A stretch of DNA of 64,000 bases from JAHJQZ01 sp963676075 (GTDB lineage: Bacteria; Pseudomonadota; Alphaproteobacteria; Rhizobiales; Devosiaceae). Positions within the stretch are counted from its first letter, which is position 1. Each line of letters starts with the position of its first letter. Of this stretch, positions 56,282-64,000 are shown one piece after another. The notes under the pieces are model-generated. The model was not told the origin of the DNA. It worked only from the letters and a program-made list of their open reading frames with translations, and made no database searches. Location: assembly GCA_963676075.2 (NCBI GenBank), contig CAXXNZ010000028.1, positions 124,001-188,000 on the forward strand, in the 5' to 3' direction. The position numbers and the translations under genes were made by a program.

Positions 56282-57321
56282 CCGGCAACTCCTTCGAGTG
56301 TCAGAGTCTCGGCGTGATGACAGCGCACCTGGCGATTATCGATCTGGCGCAATAGTGGCTTGTCCGAAGAACACAGATCGGTGGCGTAGGGACAACGCGG
56401 GTGGAAGGGACAGCCCGACGGCGGATCGACAGCGTCCGGAACCTCGCCCTTGAGCGCCCCGCGCTTTTCACGCGTGCGTTTGCGCGGATCGGGCTGCGGC
56501 ACTGCGCGCAAAAGCGCCTCGGTATAGGGATGACGCGGACGGGCGAACAAATCGTCGGTATCGCCGAGTTCGACAATCTGGCCCAGATACATCACGGCAA
56601 TACGGTTCGAGATATGCTCGACCATGCCGAGATCGTGGGTGATGAACAAATAGGTCAGTCCGAACTGCTCCTGCAGGTCCTGCAAAAGATTGATGTTCTG
56701 GGCCGCCACCGACACGTCGAGCGCCGAAACAGCCTCGTCGGCAGCGATGAAGGCCGGCGACAGCGCCAGGGCGCGCGCGATACCAATCCTCTGGCGCTGA
56801 CCGCCAGAGAAGGCATGCGGATAGCGCTGGGCATATTCGGGTCGCAAACCGACATAGGTCAGCAATTCGGCGACGCGCTTGGCAATTTCGTCCTTGGAAA
56901 ACCCATGGATGACCATCGGCTCGCCGATCAGGTCGAGAAGCGTCATGCGTGGATCGAGCGAGGAATAGGGATCCTGGAAGATCATCTGCATCTCGCGCCG
57001 GATGGGACGCAACTGCTTGTCGCGCATATGCGAGATGTCGATGACGCTGCCATCAGCCTGACGGAACAGCACCTGACCGTCTGTCAGCTCGTAGGCTCTG
57101 AGAATGAGCCGTGCCACCGTCGATTTGCCAGAGCCGCTTTCCCCGACCAGCCCGAACGTCTCGCCCTTCTTGATGTCGAAGCTGACGTCGTCGACGGCAT
57201 GCAGTTCACGCAGCGAGTTCCCCTTGCCGCCGCCCTTGATGACAAAGGTCTTGCGGAGTCCCCTGATCGAAATCAGGACGTCGTCCGGCATGTCGGCGGG
57301 CGCATTGGAATTCGTACTCAT
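56278..57321 (-). CDS. Opp-type ABC transporter ATP-binding protein (OppF-like)
   Basis: 347-residue ATPase: Walker A GESGSGKST, Q-loop FQDPYSSLDPRMTL, signature FSGGQRQRIGIARAL, Walker B FIAADEAVSALD, C-terminal CPFHPRCPYATDLC. The Walker B reads DEA where DEP is usual. Overlaps both neighbours by 4 nt. In this operon the substrate is more likely an oligosaccharide than a peptide. Confidence 0.93.
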   Translation of the reverse strand: MSTNSNAPADMPDDVLISIRGLRKTFVIKGGGKGNSLRELHAVDDVSFDIKKGETFGLVGESGSGKSTVARLILRAYELTDGQVLFRQADGSVIDISHMRDKQLRPIRREMQMIFQDPYSSLDPRMTLLDLIGEPMVIHGFSKDEIAKRVAELLTYVGLRPEYAQRYPHAFSGGQRQRIGIARALALSPAFIAADEAVSALDVSVAAQNINLLQDLQEQFGLTYLFITHDLGMVEHISNRIAVMYLGQIVELGDTDDLFARPRHPYTEALLRAVPQPDPRKRTREKRGALKGEVPDAVDPPSGCPFHPRCPYATDLCSSDKPLLRQIDNRQVRCHHAETLTLEGVAG

Positions 57322-58358
57322 TTGTGCACCTCCGGCAGTTTGCCGACATAGTGACAGGAAGCTTGCTGGCCGCGCTCAAGCTGCACGCTCGGTGGCGCGG
57401 TGGTCCTGCACAGACCGTTGTCGGCGTACTCGCAACGCGTGTGGAAGACGCAGCCGGTCGGGATGCTGTAGGGATCGGGAACGGAGCCCTGGATGGTCTT
57501 CAGGCGCCGTTGCTTCTGTTGTCCGAGCTTTGGGATCGATTGCAGCAGCGCTTGGGTATAGGGATGCTGCGGGTTGAAGAAGATGTCGTCGACGCTGCCG
57601 GTCTCGACGATCCGCCCCAGATACATCACCGCCACTCGGTCGGCGATATCTGCCACCACACCGAAATTGTGAGTGATGAAGATGATCGCCATGCCCAGTT
57701 CCTCCTGAAGCGATTTCAGGAGTTCGAGGATCTGGGCCTCGGTCGTCACATCGAGCGCCGTGGTCGGCTCATCGGCAATCAGCAGCGCCGGATCGCACGA
57801 AAGGGCAAGGGCGATCATGGCGCGCTGACGCATCCCACCGGACAGTTGGTGCGGATACCGGCTGAGCATGAGGTCAGGATGGGGAAGCTGAACACGGGCC
57901 AGAAGGTCTATGGCCCGCTTGCGGGCTTCCTTTTGGCTGATGCGGCGATGCAGCATGATCGTGCGTGTGATCTGCGCACCGATCGAATGCACCGGCGACA
58001 GGGCCGTCATCGGTTCCTGGAAGATCATGCCGATGCGCCCGCCACGCAGATGCCGAATCATGCGGCTGTCGCGCGGCTGGCCGCTGAGGACGTATTCCTC
58101 GTCGTGATCGGGATTGAATCGGATCGTGCCGTCCCCTTCCCTGGCATTCTTGGCAAGCAGCCGCATGATGGCGCGGGCCGTCACCGACTTGCCCGAACCG
58201 CTTTCGCCGACAATGCCCAGCACTTCGCCGCGGTTCACATGATAGCTGACGCCATCGACCGCCTTGACGAGGCCTTCCCGTGTGGTGAAGCCGACAGCAA
58301 CATCCTCGAGCTGCAGCAGGCGTTCGTCCGGCATGGTTTTTTGTTTCATAGTCGACAT
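57318..58358 (-). CDS. Opp-type ABC transporter ATP-binding protein (OppD-like)
   Basis: 346-residue ATPase: Walker A GESGSGKSV, Q-loop FQEPMTALSPVHSI, signature LSGGMRQRAMIALAL, Walker B LIADEPTTALD, C-terminal cluster CVFHTRCEYADNGLC. ATG 58358 has AGGGGG upstream; ATG 58349 is an alternative. Lies 9 nt after the OppC-like stop. Partner of the OppF-like ATPase. Confidence 0.93.
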   Translation of the reverse strand: MSTMKQKTMPDERLLQLEDVAVGFTTREGLVKAVDGVSYHVNRGEVLGIVGESGSGKSVTARAIMRLLAKNAREGDGTIRFNPDHDEEYVLSGQPRDSRMIRHLRGGRIGMIFQEPMTALSPVHSIGAQITRTIMLHRRISQKEARKRAIDLLARVQLPHPDLMLSRYPHQLSGGMRQRAMIALALSCDPALLIADEPTTALDVTTEAQILELLKSLQEELGMAIIFITHNFGVVADIADRVAVMYLGRIVETGSVDDIFFNPQHPYTQALLQSIPKLGQQKQRRLKTIQGSVPDPYSIPTGCVFHTRCEYADNGLCRTTAPPSVQLERGQQASCHYVGKLPEVHK

Positions 58359-58367
58359 CCCTGCCCC

Positions 58368-59507
58368 CTATTGTCCGTAGGGGTCGGCCGCATCGCGCAG
58401 ACCGTCGCCAAGGAAATTGAACGCCAGAACCACGACCACAACCGCCACGCCGGGAAACAGCAGCCACGGCGCCAGCGAGATCGATCTGAGATTCTGGGCA
58501 TCCTGCAAGAGTACGCCCCAACTGACGACCGGTGGCCTGAGACCGAGGCCGAGGAAGCTGAGCGCCGTTTCGCCAAGGATCATCTCCGGCACCGCCAGCG
58601 TCATTGCCGCGATGATGTAGGAGGTCATGGCAGGCAGCATGTGCTTGGTGATGATGCGGTATTCGGAGGCGCCGGCAAGCCTTGCGGCCAACACATAGTC
58701 CTCTGTCTTCAATGAGAAGAAGCGTCCGCGCACCACGCGAGCCAGATGGGTCCAGCCGATCAGGGCCAGAATGATCGTGATCAGCACGTAGACGAAAAGC
58801 GGGTCCCATTCGATGGGCAGCGCCGCAGCCAGGCCCATCCACAGCGGGATATGCGGCACGGAACGGATGAATTCCATCAGGCGCTGGATGGCCGTATCGG
58901 CGGCGCCACCCCAATAGCCCGAGATCGCGCCGAAAAACAGGCCGAGCACGAAAGCGAACAGCACGCCGACCAGACCGGCCGAAAGCGTCACCCGCGCGCC
59001 GTAGATAAGTCTCGACAGCAGATCGCGCCCGAGGGAGTCGGTGCCGAGCAGATTTATCTTCTGGCGCTTGTGATCGATGCCGAACAGGTGGAGATCGGAT
59101 TCCCACATGTTCCAGAACTTGTATTTCTCGCCGCGCACGAACCACTGGATGGTCAGTGGCGTGTCAGTTTTCTCGACATAGGTCACGCGCGCCGTCTCCG
59201 GATCACGGGTGCGCTTTAGCTCGTAGACGAATGGCAGGGCCGGCCCGCCATCATGCCAGACGCGCACGGTTTGCGGCGGCACGAAGGTCTGGATGCGTTC
59301 GATGGAATCCGGCGCGTAAGGCGCAACGAACTCGGCCAGAATGGCGACGATATAGGCGAAAGCCAGAAAATACAGCGAAACCAGCGCCAGCTTGTGCTTG
59401 GAAAAGCGCCACCACATCAGCTGCCAGGAATTGGCGGTGTAAAGCGCATCCGCGCCCGCTTCAGGGGTGGTGGCCGTGTTTTCAGCCATGTCGGGGTTCA
59501 TGGTCAT
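58368..59507 (-). CDS. Opp-type ABC transporter permease (OppC-like) with long periplasmic insert
   Basis: 379-residue permease, about 80 longer than a standard DppC. After the first helix (LALVSLYFLAFAYIVAILAEF) comes a periplasmic region of about 100 residues (RIQTFVPPQTVRVWHDGGPA, YKFWNMWESDLHLFGIDHKR) before the LLGTDSLGRDLLSRLIYG motif. Such inserts occur, as I recall, in oligosaccharide-type Opp systems. Coupling loop LAARLAGASEYRIITKHMLPA. The stop precedes the OppD-like start by 9 nt. Confidence 0.92.
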   Translation of the reverse strand: MTMNPDMAENTATTPEAGADALYTANSWQLMWWRFSKHKLALVSLYFLAFAYIVAILAEFVAPYAPDSIERIQTFVPPQTVRVWHDGGPALPFVYELKRTRDPETARVTYVEKTDTPLTIQWFVRGEKYKFWNMWESDLHLFGIDHKRQKINLLGTDSLGRDLLSRLIYGARVTLSAGLVGVLFAFVLGLFFGAISGYWGGAADTAIQRLMEFIRSVPHIPLWMGLAAALPIEWDPLFVYVLITIILALIGWTHLARVVRGRFFSLKTEDYVLAARLAGASEYRIITKHMLPAMTSYIIAAMTLAVPEMILGETALSFLGLGLRPPVVSWGVLLQDAQNLRSISLAPWLLFPGVAVVVVVLAFNFLGDGLRDAADPYGQ

Positions 59508-59515
59508 GGCTCACC

Positions 59516-60502
59516 TCACGCGTAGCGGATGCGCGGATCGGACCACGCCAGCAGGAAGTCGGAAATCATCGTACCGATGACGGTGAACACGCTCAGAATG
59601 AGAATGAAGCTGCCTGCCAGATACATGTCCTGCATCTTGAGCGCCTGCAGCAGAAGCGGGCCGGTCGTGGGGATGTTGAGCACCACGGCGGTGATGATGT
59701 CGCCGGAGAACAGCGCCGGCAGCGCCCAGCCGACCGTCGAGATGAACGGGTTGAGCGCCACGCGCACCGGGTAACCCCAGACGACTTGCCGTTCGGACAG
59801 GCCTTGCGCATAGGCGGTTTCGACATAAGGCTTTCCCAGTTCGTCGAGCATGTTGGCGCGCATGACGCGAATCAGACCCGCGGCGCCGCCAGTTGCGAGC
59901 ACGACGATGGGAATCCAGATGTGCTCAAGAATGTTGAGCGCCTTGGCAATGGACAGCGGCTGTTCCGCAAATTCGGGCGACATCAGCCCGCCCACATCCA
60001 TGTTCAGCCAGGCAAAACCGACCCACATCAGAACCAGGGCCAGAAGGAAGTCCGGGATGCCTTTGCCCAGGAAACCGAACACCGTGAACACATAATCGAA
60101 TATCGAATACTGCCGCGTCGCCGAATACACGCCGACGGGAATGGCGATGATCCAGGTGAAGACCAGGGACAGGGAGGACAGAACCAGGGTGATGCTCAAA
60201 CGCCCCCAGATCAGCTCGGACACTGGCGCATTCCAGTGGAAGGACTGACCGAAATCACCGTGGAAGATGATGTCGGAGATCCAGCGCCAATATTGCAGAA
60301 GGATCGGGTCATTCAGCCCGAGCTGGGTTCTGAGAACCTCTTCCTGCTCGACCGAGATGAAGTTCCCCTGATTGCGCATTTCGGCAACCATGGCGGTAAC
60401 GTAATCGCCCGGCGGGAGCTGGATGATGATGAAGGATATGAACGACACTGCGATGAGTGTCGGGATCGCCCACAAGGCGCGTTTGACAATGTAGTCGAGC
60501 AT
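59516..60502 (-). CDS. Opp-type ABC transporter permease (OppB-like)
   Basis: 328-residue inner-membrane permease: MLDYIVKRALWAIPTLIAVS, periplasmic PPGDYVTAMVAEMRNQG, coupling loop ETAYAQGLSERQVVWGYPVRV, end DPRIRYA. ATG 60502 is preceded by GGAGG (7-nt spacer). It lies 257 nt after the binding-protein gene and 8 nt before the OppC-like gene. Confidence 0.93.
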   Translation of the reverse strand: MLDYIVKRALWAIPTLIAVSFISFIIIQLPPGDYVTAMVAEMRNQGNFISVEQEEVLRTQLGLNDPILLQYWRWISDIIFHGDFGQSFHWNAPVSELIWGRLSITLVLSSLSLVFTWIIAIPVGVYSATRQYSIFDYVFTVFGFLGKGIPDFLLALVLMWVGFAWLNMDVGGLMSPEFAEQPLSIAKALNILEHIWIPIVVLATGGAAGLIRVMRANMLDELGKPYVETAYAQGLSERQVVWGYPVRVALNPFISTVGWALPALFSGDIITAVVLNIPTTGPLLLQALKMQDMYLAGSFILILSVFTVIGTMISDFLLAWSDPRIRYA

Positions 60503-60662
60503 AACAAATCCTCCGCCAACCGAATCTGGAAGCGCTATCCGAAGCTTCCTGCGGTTCCGGCCCAACTCAGCGCAAGATGGAGCATTTCGATTTTGGTCTG
60601 GGTGCCCGGTCGTCTCTCAGGGAGACACCGGCAAACCGGATCGATAACGCGACAACCCAACC

Positions 60663-60711
60663 TTCCGGATCATTCGTCGTCGCACGTTCGGTGCGATCGC
60701 CAGTTCCGGAA
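60663..60711 (-). terminator. Nested hairpins in binding-protein/permease spacer
   Basis: In the 257-nt gap between binding-protein stop and OppB-like start: TTCCGGA (60663-60669) pairs with TCCGGAA (60705-60711), enclosing TCGCAC/GTGCGA around a 5-base loop (about 60680-60696). Further short dyads (GTCTC/GAGAC near 60612-60626) follow on the transcribed strand. Probably mRNA stabilising structure; no T-run. No gene seen in the gap. Confidence 0.45.
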
Positions 60712-60759
60712 AGGACGCCCGGGATGGCGGAGAGGCCACCCCGAACGCGTGCGCGAAGA

Positions 60760-62712
60760 CTATTGTTCGATCCACATCTGCTGGGTACGGGCCAGGCCGA
60801 TACCGCGCGTGATGTTATCGGAAACCAGGTCCGGCTGCAGATTGTGGAAGTTGTTCTTCACAATCGCCGGAGCCCGAAGCTCGCCGACAAGACCGATGAC
60901 GAAGCCGCTGTTGACGAATTCAGCAATCATCTCGTTGGTTGCCTCGTCCGCTTCTGCCTTGGTCGGTGCCGTGGAGGCTCGGTCCCAAGCAGCCCACATG
61001 GCGCGGATCGGGTTGTCGGCAGCCGGCTCGATGCCGGATTCGCCGCCAGAACGACGCCAGGTGAAGTACTCGTCGCCATAGAAGTCGCTGCCCAGCATGA
61101 TCCGCGGGTCGGCGGGCACGATGGAAAGGCGATCCCAGGGCACAAGCTGCATCTGGAAGTTGTTGTTGGCGCGGTTGTCATCCCACTGGGTGCGATCGAT
61201 CAGACGCGGCAACAGTTCGATCCCGACGTCCTGGAAATTGTCCGCCACAAGCTGCATGACGTTGTTGAGAGCGTCATCGCGGTTTTCGACGACAATCTGC
61301 AAACGCTTGCCATCGGGACGCAGACGGAACCCGTCCGAATCCTTCTCGCTCAAGCCAGCTGCGTCGAGCAGATCGTTGGCCAGATCCGGATCGTATTCGG
61401 TCCAGTGCTTTTCGAGCTCGGCATCGAAATAGGGCGAACCGGAGATCGGCGAGGCGCTGCGCGCTTCACCAAGACCGGAGAAAGCCAGCTCGTTGATGGT
61501 TTCGCGATCGACCGAAACCGACAGGGCGTGACGGAAGTCCGGGTTCTCATAGAGCGAACGAAGAATGTCGTCCTGCACCGTCAAGTTCGGCACCAGTGAG
61601 TACACATTGGCGTCACGGGTCGTTTCGACGCGATAATCGCCCTTTTCTTCGTTTTCCTTGTAGAAGCTGAAGTCGTTGGCCGACACATAGCGCTGCTGCA
61701 TGTCGATCTGACCCTGGACGATCATCAGGTTGAACGCGTCCTGCGCCTCGAACAGATTGTGCTCGATGGTGTCGATATAGGGAAGCTGGTTACCTTCCTG
61801 GTCGACAGCCCAGTAATAGGGGTTGCGGACCATGGTGACCTTGTTGCCGGAAACGCCGCCCTTGACCTTCCAGGCAGTGATGACCGGCAGATCTTCGTTG
61901 AACCACCAAGCCGTCACCTTGCCTTTGGAGCCCCAGAGCTCGGTCCACTTCTCGACCTGATACTCATCGGCCAGCGCTGCGAGCTCGGCTTCGGACGCGT
62001 AGTGGTTGTTGAACTTCTTGAGATAGTGCGCCGGCTGGATGAAGGACGGACGATCAAGGCTCGCCGAGGTGCCCGTCGAATCCTGCGCCAGAATGTTCAG
62101 GAAGTAGACATAGGGCTGGGCAAACTTGATCTTGAAGGTGCGGTCGTCGACGACTTCCAGCTTCAGCGGCTCCCCACCGGGATCCAGATAGGTCTCGTGG
62201 TTCGCCGTGATTTCCTTGTTGTTGTAGATGTCGTTGTACCAGAACTTCACGTCTTCGGTGGTGACCGGCTCGCCGTCGGACCACTTCAGCCCATCGAGAA
62301 GGGTGAAGGTGAATTCCGTCGAATCGTCGTTGACCGAATAGCTCTCGATATAGGCCGGCGTCAGCTGGACATTGCCATCGGCATCGGCGGTGTACTTCAA
62401 CACACGCTCTTCCATGAGCTTGGTCGGCCCCCAGCGATCGCCGGGCCCCTTAAAGGCGCGATGCCATGTGCCGCCATATTCACCGACGGACAGGGCTTGA
62501 ACAACACTCGGCTTGACCGGCAGACGCTCGTCAACCGGCGGCAGCTCGCCCTTGGCGACCATATCGGCCAGCATCGGCGCTTCCTGGAAAGCCAGAGCCG
62601 AACCGGTCATGGCGACCGAGGTCATCAGCGCTATGGCGAAACTTGTGGCTGCGCCGCGGATCATCCGCCGCGCAGAGAAATCCACCTGTGTGGATGATTG
62701 AAATATTTGCAT
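60760..62712 (-). CDS. Large family 5 solute-binding protein (oligosaccharide type likely)
   Basis: 650-residue periplasmic binding protein, at the long end of family 5 and in canonical order: signal peptide (about 1-42, with RRMIRG and ending GSALA), GEYGGTWHRAF, LLDGLKWSDGEPVTTEDVKF, KVTMVRNPYYWAVD, FRHALSVSVDRETINE. Long family 5 proteins with such inserts bind oligosaccharides in Thermotoga and alpha-galactosides in Sinorhizobium (established precedent for the family). GGAGG (7-nt spacer) before ATG 62712. An operator-like sequence overlaps the start codon. Confidence 0.93.
   Translation of the reverse strand: MQIFQSSTQVDFSARRMIRGAATSFAIALMTSVAMTGSALAFQEAPMLADMVAKGELPPVDERLPVKPSVVQALSVGEYGGTWHRAFKGPGDRWGPTKLMEERVLKYTADADGNVQLTPAYIESYSVNDDSTEFTFTLLDGLKWSDGEPVTTEDVKFWYNDIYNNKEITANHETYLDPGGEPLKLEVVDDRTFKIKFAQPYVYFLNILAQDSTGTSASLDRPSFIQPAHYLKKFNNHYASEAELAALADEYQVEKWTELWGSKGKVTAWWFNEDLPVITAWKVKGGVSGNKVTMVRNPYYWAVDQEGNQLPYIDTIEHNLFEAQDAFNLMIVQGQIDMQQRYVSANDFSFYKENEEKGDYRVETTRDANVYSLVPNLTVQDDILRSLYENPDFRHALSVSVDRETINELAFSGLGEARSASPISGSPYFDAELEKHWTEYDPDLANDLLDAAGLSEKDSDGFRLRPDGKRLQIVVENRDDALNNVMQLVADNFQDVGIELLPRLIDRTQWDDNRANNNFQMQLVPWDRLSIVPADPRIMLGSDFYGDEYFTWRRSGGESGIEPAADNPIRAMWAAWDRASTAPTKAEADEATNEMIAEFVNSGFVIGLVGELRAPAIVKNNFHNLQPDLVSDNITRGIGLARTQQMWIEQ
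62698..62711. promoter_or_regulatory. Candidate LacI operator overlapping binding-protein start
   Basis: TTGAAATATTTGCA matches the perfect palindrome at 62874-62887 in 12 of 14 positions and overlaps the start codon of the binding-protein gene. Centre-to-centre distance is 176 bp. Confidence 0.45.
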
Positions 62713-62835
62713 GCGTTATCCTCCTTCAAAGCCCGCCCTCGCCGATCTGTCATCCTGCTCGGGTGAGATCGCATTTCAGGCTTTCCGCATAATTTCTGGT
62801 GCATCTATGAAACGAAATCAACACAAAAAGCAAAA

Positions 62836-62854
62836 ATGCCATGATTTCTGGCAT
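62836..62854. promoter_or_regulatory. Dyad ATGCCA-N7-TGGCAT
   Basis: A 19-base dyad with perfect 6-base arms between the LacI gene and the binding-protein gene. It does not resemble the 14-base palindrome nearby, so a second regulator or a hairpin is possible. Confidence 0.4.
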
Positions 62855-62873
62855 GGCCTACCGATTTTCACAA

Positions 62874-62887
62874 TGCAAATATTTGCA
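62874..62887. promoter_or_regulatory. Perfect palindrome TGCAAATATTTGCA, candidate LacI operator
   Basis: A perfect 14-base palindrome 46 nt past the LacI stop and 162 nt before the binding-protein start. LacI-family operators are such odd- or even-centred palindromes (established). With the near copy at 62698-62711 it could support a repression loop over the promoter. Confidence 0.55.
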
Positions 62888-62932
62888 CATAAATCTGTCA
62901 CATATGTCTAAGACGTTGCGCCACGGGCAGAT

Positions 62933-63982
62933 TCACCGCCCGGTCCCCGGCAATGCCGCCACGCTGGCCCGCTCGATAATCTCGCAGCCAAGTTCCAGCC
63001 GATGAGCGGCTCTGGGACCAACAGGGCTGTTTGCGCGCTGTTCGAGCAGGGAAAGCGCCGCCTGCCCGAACTGGTCGAGCGGAATGGCAATGGTCGAAAG
63101 CGGCGGGGCATGGAACTCGGTTGGCGCCACGCCGTCAAAACCCATGATGGACATGTTGTCCGGGATCTTGAGCCCTGCCGTCTGAAGAGCGCGCGCCGCC
63201 CCGAAAGCGAGATTGTCGGCGGCACAGAAGATGGCGGTCGCGCCCTGCCGGTCCGGATGAGCTGTCAGCCAGTCGCTCACCGCCACCTCGCCATGGTGCG
63301 GCTCGTAGCCTTTGGCGATCAGGATGATGGCGTTCTCGCGCGGTATGCCATTTTCGTCGAAAGCATCAAGGAAACCGTCTTGCCGGCGATCGACCGTCTT
63401 GCGGCCATGCCATGTGACATGAACAATTCGCGTGTGACCGAGTGCGATCAGGCGCTTGGTCGCCTTCATCGCCGCAAAGCGGTTTCCCGGCGTCACGCTG
63501 TCGATATGCATGTCGGGGTCCTCGCCGTTGATGAGCACGGCAGGCATTCCGATCTTGCGAATGGCCTCGAGCAGCGACGTTCGATCGTCGTTAAGCAGGA
63601 TGATGCCGTCGACATTGGCCTCGCGTGCGGCGGCAGCGACGGCACTGACAGGGCGATCGCGCCCCAGGGCGAATGGTACGATCTTGATGCCGCGGGCATC
63701 GCAGTCGCGGGTCAGGGCATTCAGAATGGTCCAGGATACGAGGTTGACGTCGCTGTCGGGCAACGCGTCCTGTGGCGCGACCATCAGGATGCGATTGAGC
63801 GTTCCGATCGTGGCCTTTGCTTTGCGCCGCGCCAGATAGCCGAGTTCACGAGCCGCTTCGAGAACACGCGCGCGCACTTCATCGGAAATCGGCGCGGTGC
63901 CGTTGAGCACATGCGACACGGTCGACAAGGCCACCCCTGCCCGTTCGGCCACTTCGCGGATACCAATCCTGGTCTTTGCCAT
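62933..63982 (-). CDS. LacI-family transcriptional regulator
   Basis: 349-residue repressor: helix-turn-helix IGIREVAERAGVALSTVSHVLN at the start, hinge near residue 50-62 (ELGYLARRKA), then the ligand domain (KTVDRRQDGFLDAFDENGI, FCAADNLAFGAARALQTAG, MGFDGVAPTEF). Same strand as, and first in line with, the oligosaccharide importer operon, which it presumably controls. GGAAG lies before ATG 63982. Inducer probably an unsaturated uronic-acid sugar (inference from the GH105-like gene). Confidence 0.93.
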   Translation of the reverse strand: MAKTRIGIREVAERAGVALSTVSHVLNGTAPISDEVRARVLEAARELGYLARRKAKATIGTLNRILMVAPQDALPDSDVNLVSWTILNALTRDCDARGIKIVPFALGRDRPVSAVAAAAREANVDGIILLNDDRTSLLEAIRKIGMPAVLINGEDPDMHIDSVTPGNRFAAMKATKRLIALGHTRIVHVTWHGRKTVDRRQDGFLDAFDENGIPRENAIILIAKGYEPHHGEVAVSDWLTAHPDRQGATAIFCAADNLAFGAARALQTAGLKIPDNMSIMGFDGVAPTEFHAPPLSTIAIPLDQFGQAALSLLEQRANSPVGPRAAHRLELGCEIIERASVAALPGTGR

Positions 63983-64000
63983 TTTCGTATCTTCCGTTAC

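Noticed and set aside
59156..61081. 641-codon open frame on the plus strand
   Set aside because: Spans the ends of three minus-strand genes in antisense; no recognisable protein.

Overview
This is a GC-rich, densely packed bacterial chromosomal segment. It is dominated by ABC import systems and the catabolic enzymes and one-component regulators beside them. The gene style points to an alphaproteobacterium of the order Hyphomicrobiales (rhizobia and relatives): many solute importers, Opp-type importers next to sugar enzymes, GntR/LacI/ROK/LysR regulators, and a palindromic intergenic element of rhizobial type at 34154-34197. That placement is an inference; there is no rRNA or marker gene here. 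I see no tRNA, rRNA, CRISPR, phage or insertion sequence.

Layout. (1) 3-1778: end of a class V aminotransferase gene and a FadR-type GntR regulator. (2) 1895-7631, minus: a complete Opp/Dpp-type importer. Its binding protein has the family 5 fold written in circularly permuted order; I consider this the most unusual item in the window. An M20 dipeptidase-like gene runs divergently (8075-9478). (3) 9549-18378, minus: GntR, OppD, OppF, binding protein, OppB, OppC, a signal-less gamma-glutamyltransferase homologue and a DUF1028 protein, probably a peptide or amide uptake and hydrolysis operon. A TauE/SafE-type exporter (18699-19532) carries the same 12-base upstream site. (4) 19853-29928: LysR, divergent from a polar amino acid importer with a creatininase-family amidohydrolase, class III aminotransferase, two CoA-transferase subunits, M20 deacylase and thiolase. 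Together these fit degradation of a beta-amino acid or an amide precursor to acyl-CoA.

(5) 30062-33178: copper efflux operon copZ-csoR-copA with a G-tract palindrome. (6) 33451-34113: L,D-transpeptidase with a Tat-like leader. (7) 34199-44599: a CUT1 sugar importer with a PfkB kinase and an argininosuccinate-lyase-like C-N lyase, divergent from a ROK regulator and a two-part PIG-L deacetylase. The combination suggests an amino-sugar conjugate as substrate. (8) 44682-45377: RluA-family pseudouridine synthase. (9) 45488-51388: a ribose-type (CUT2) importer plus a polyol dehydrogenase under a divergent LacI regulator, with paired AT-rich operators.

(10) 51440-63982, minus: LacI regulator, large family 5 binding protein, OppB, OppC, OppD, OppF, a two-domain HAD protein, an 831-residue protein of unknown function and a GH105-like hydrolase. 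This reads as one unit for importing and dismantling unsaturated uronic-acid oligosaccharides inside the cell.

Six ABC importers occupy most of the 64 kb. In four of them the binding-protein gene is followed by a perfect hairpin, one of them with a T-run, consistent with keeping binding-protein mRNA more abundant than the downstream genes.
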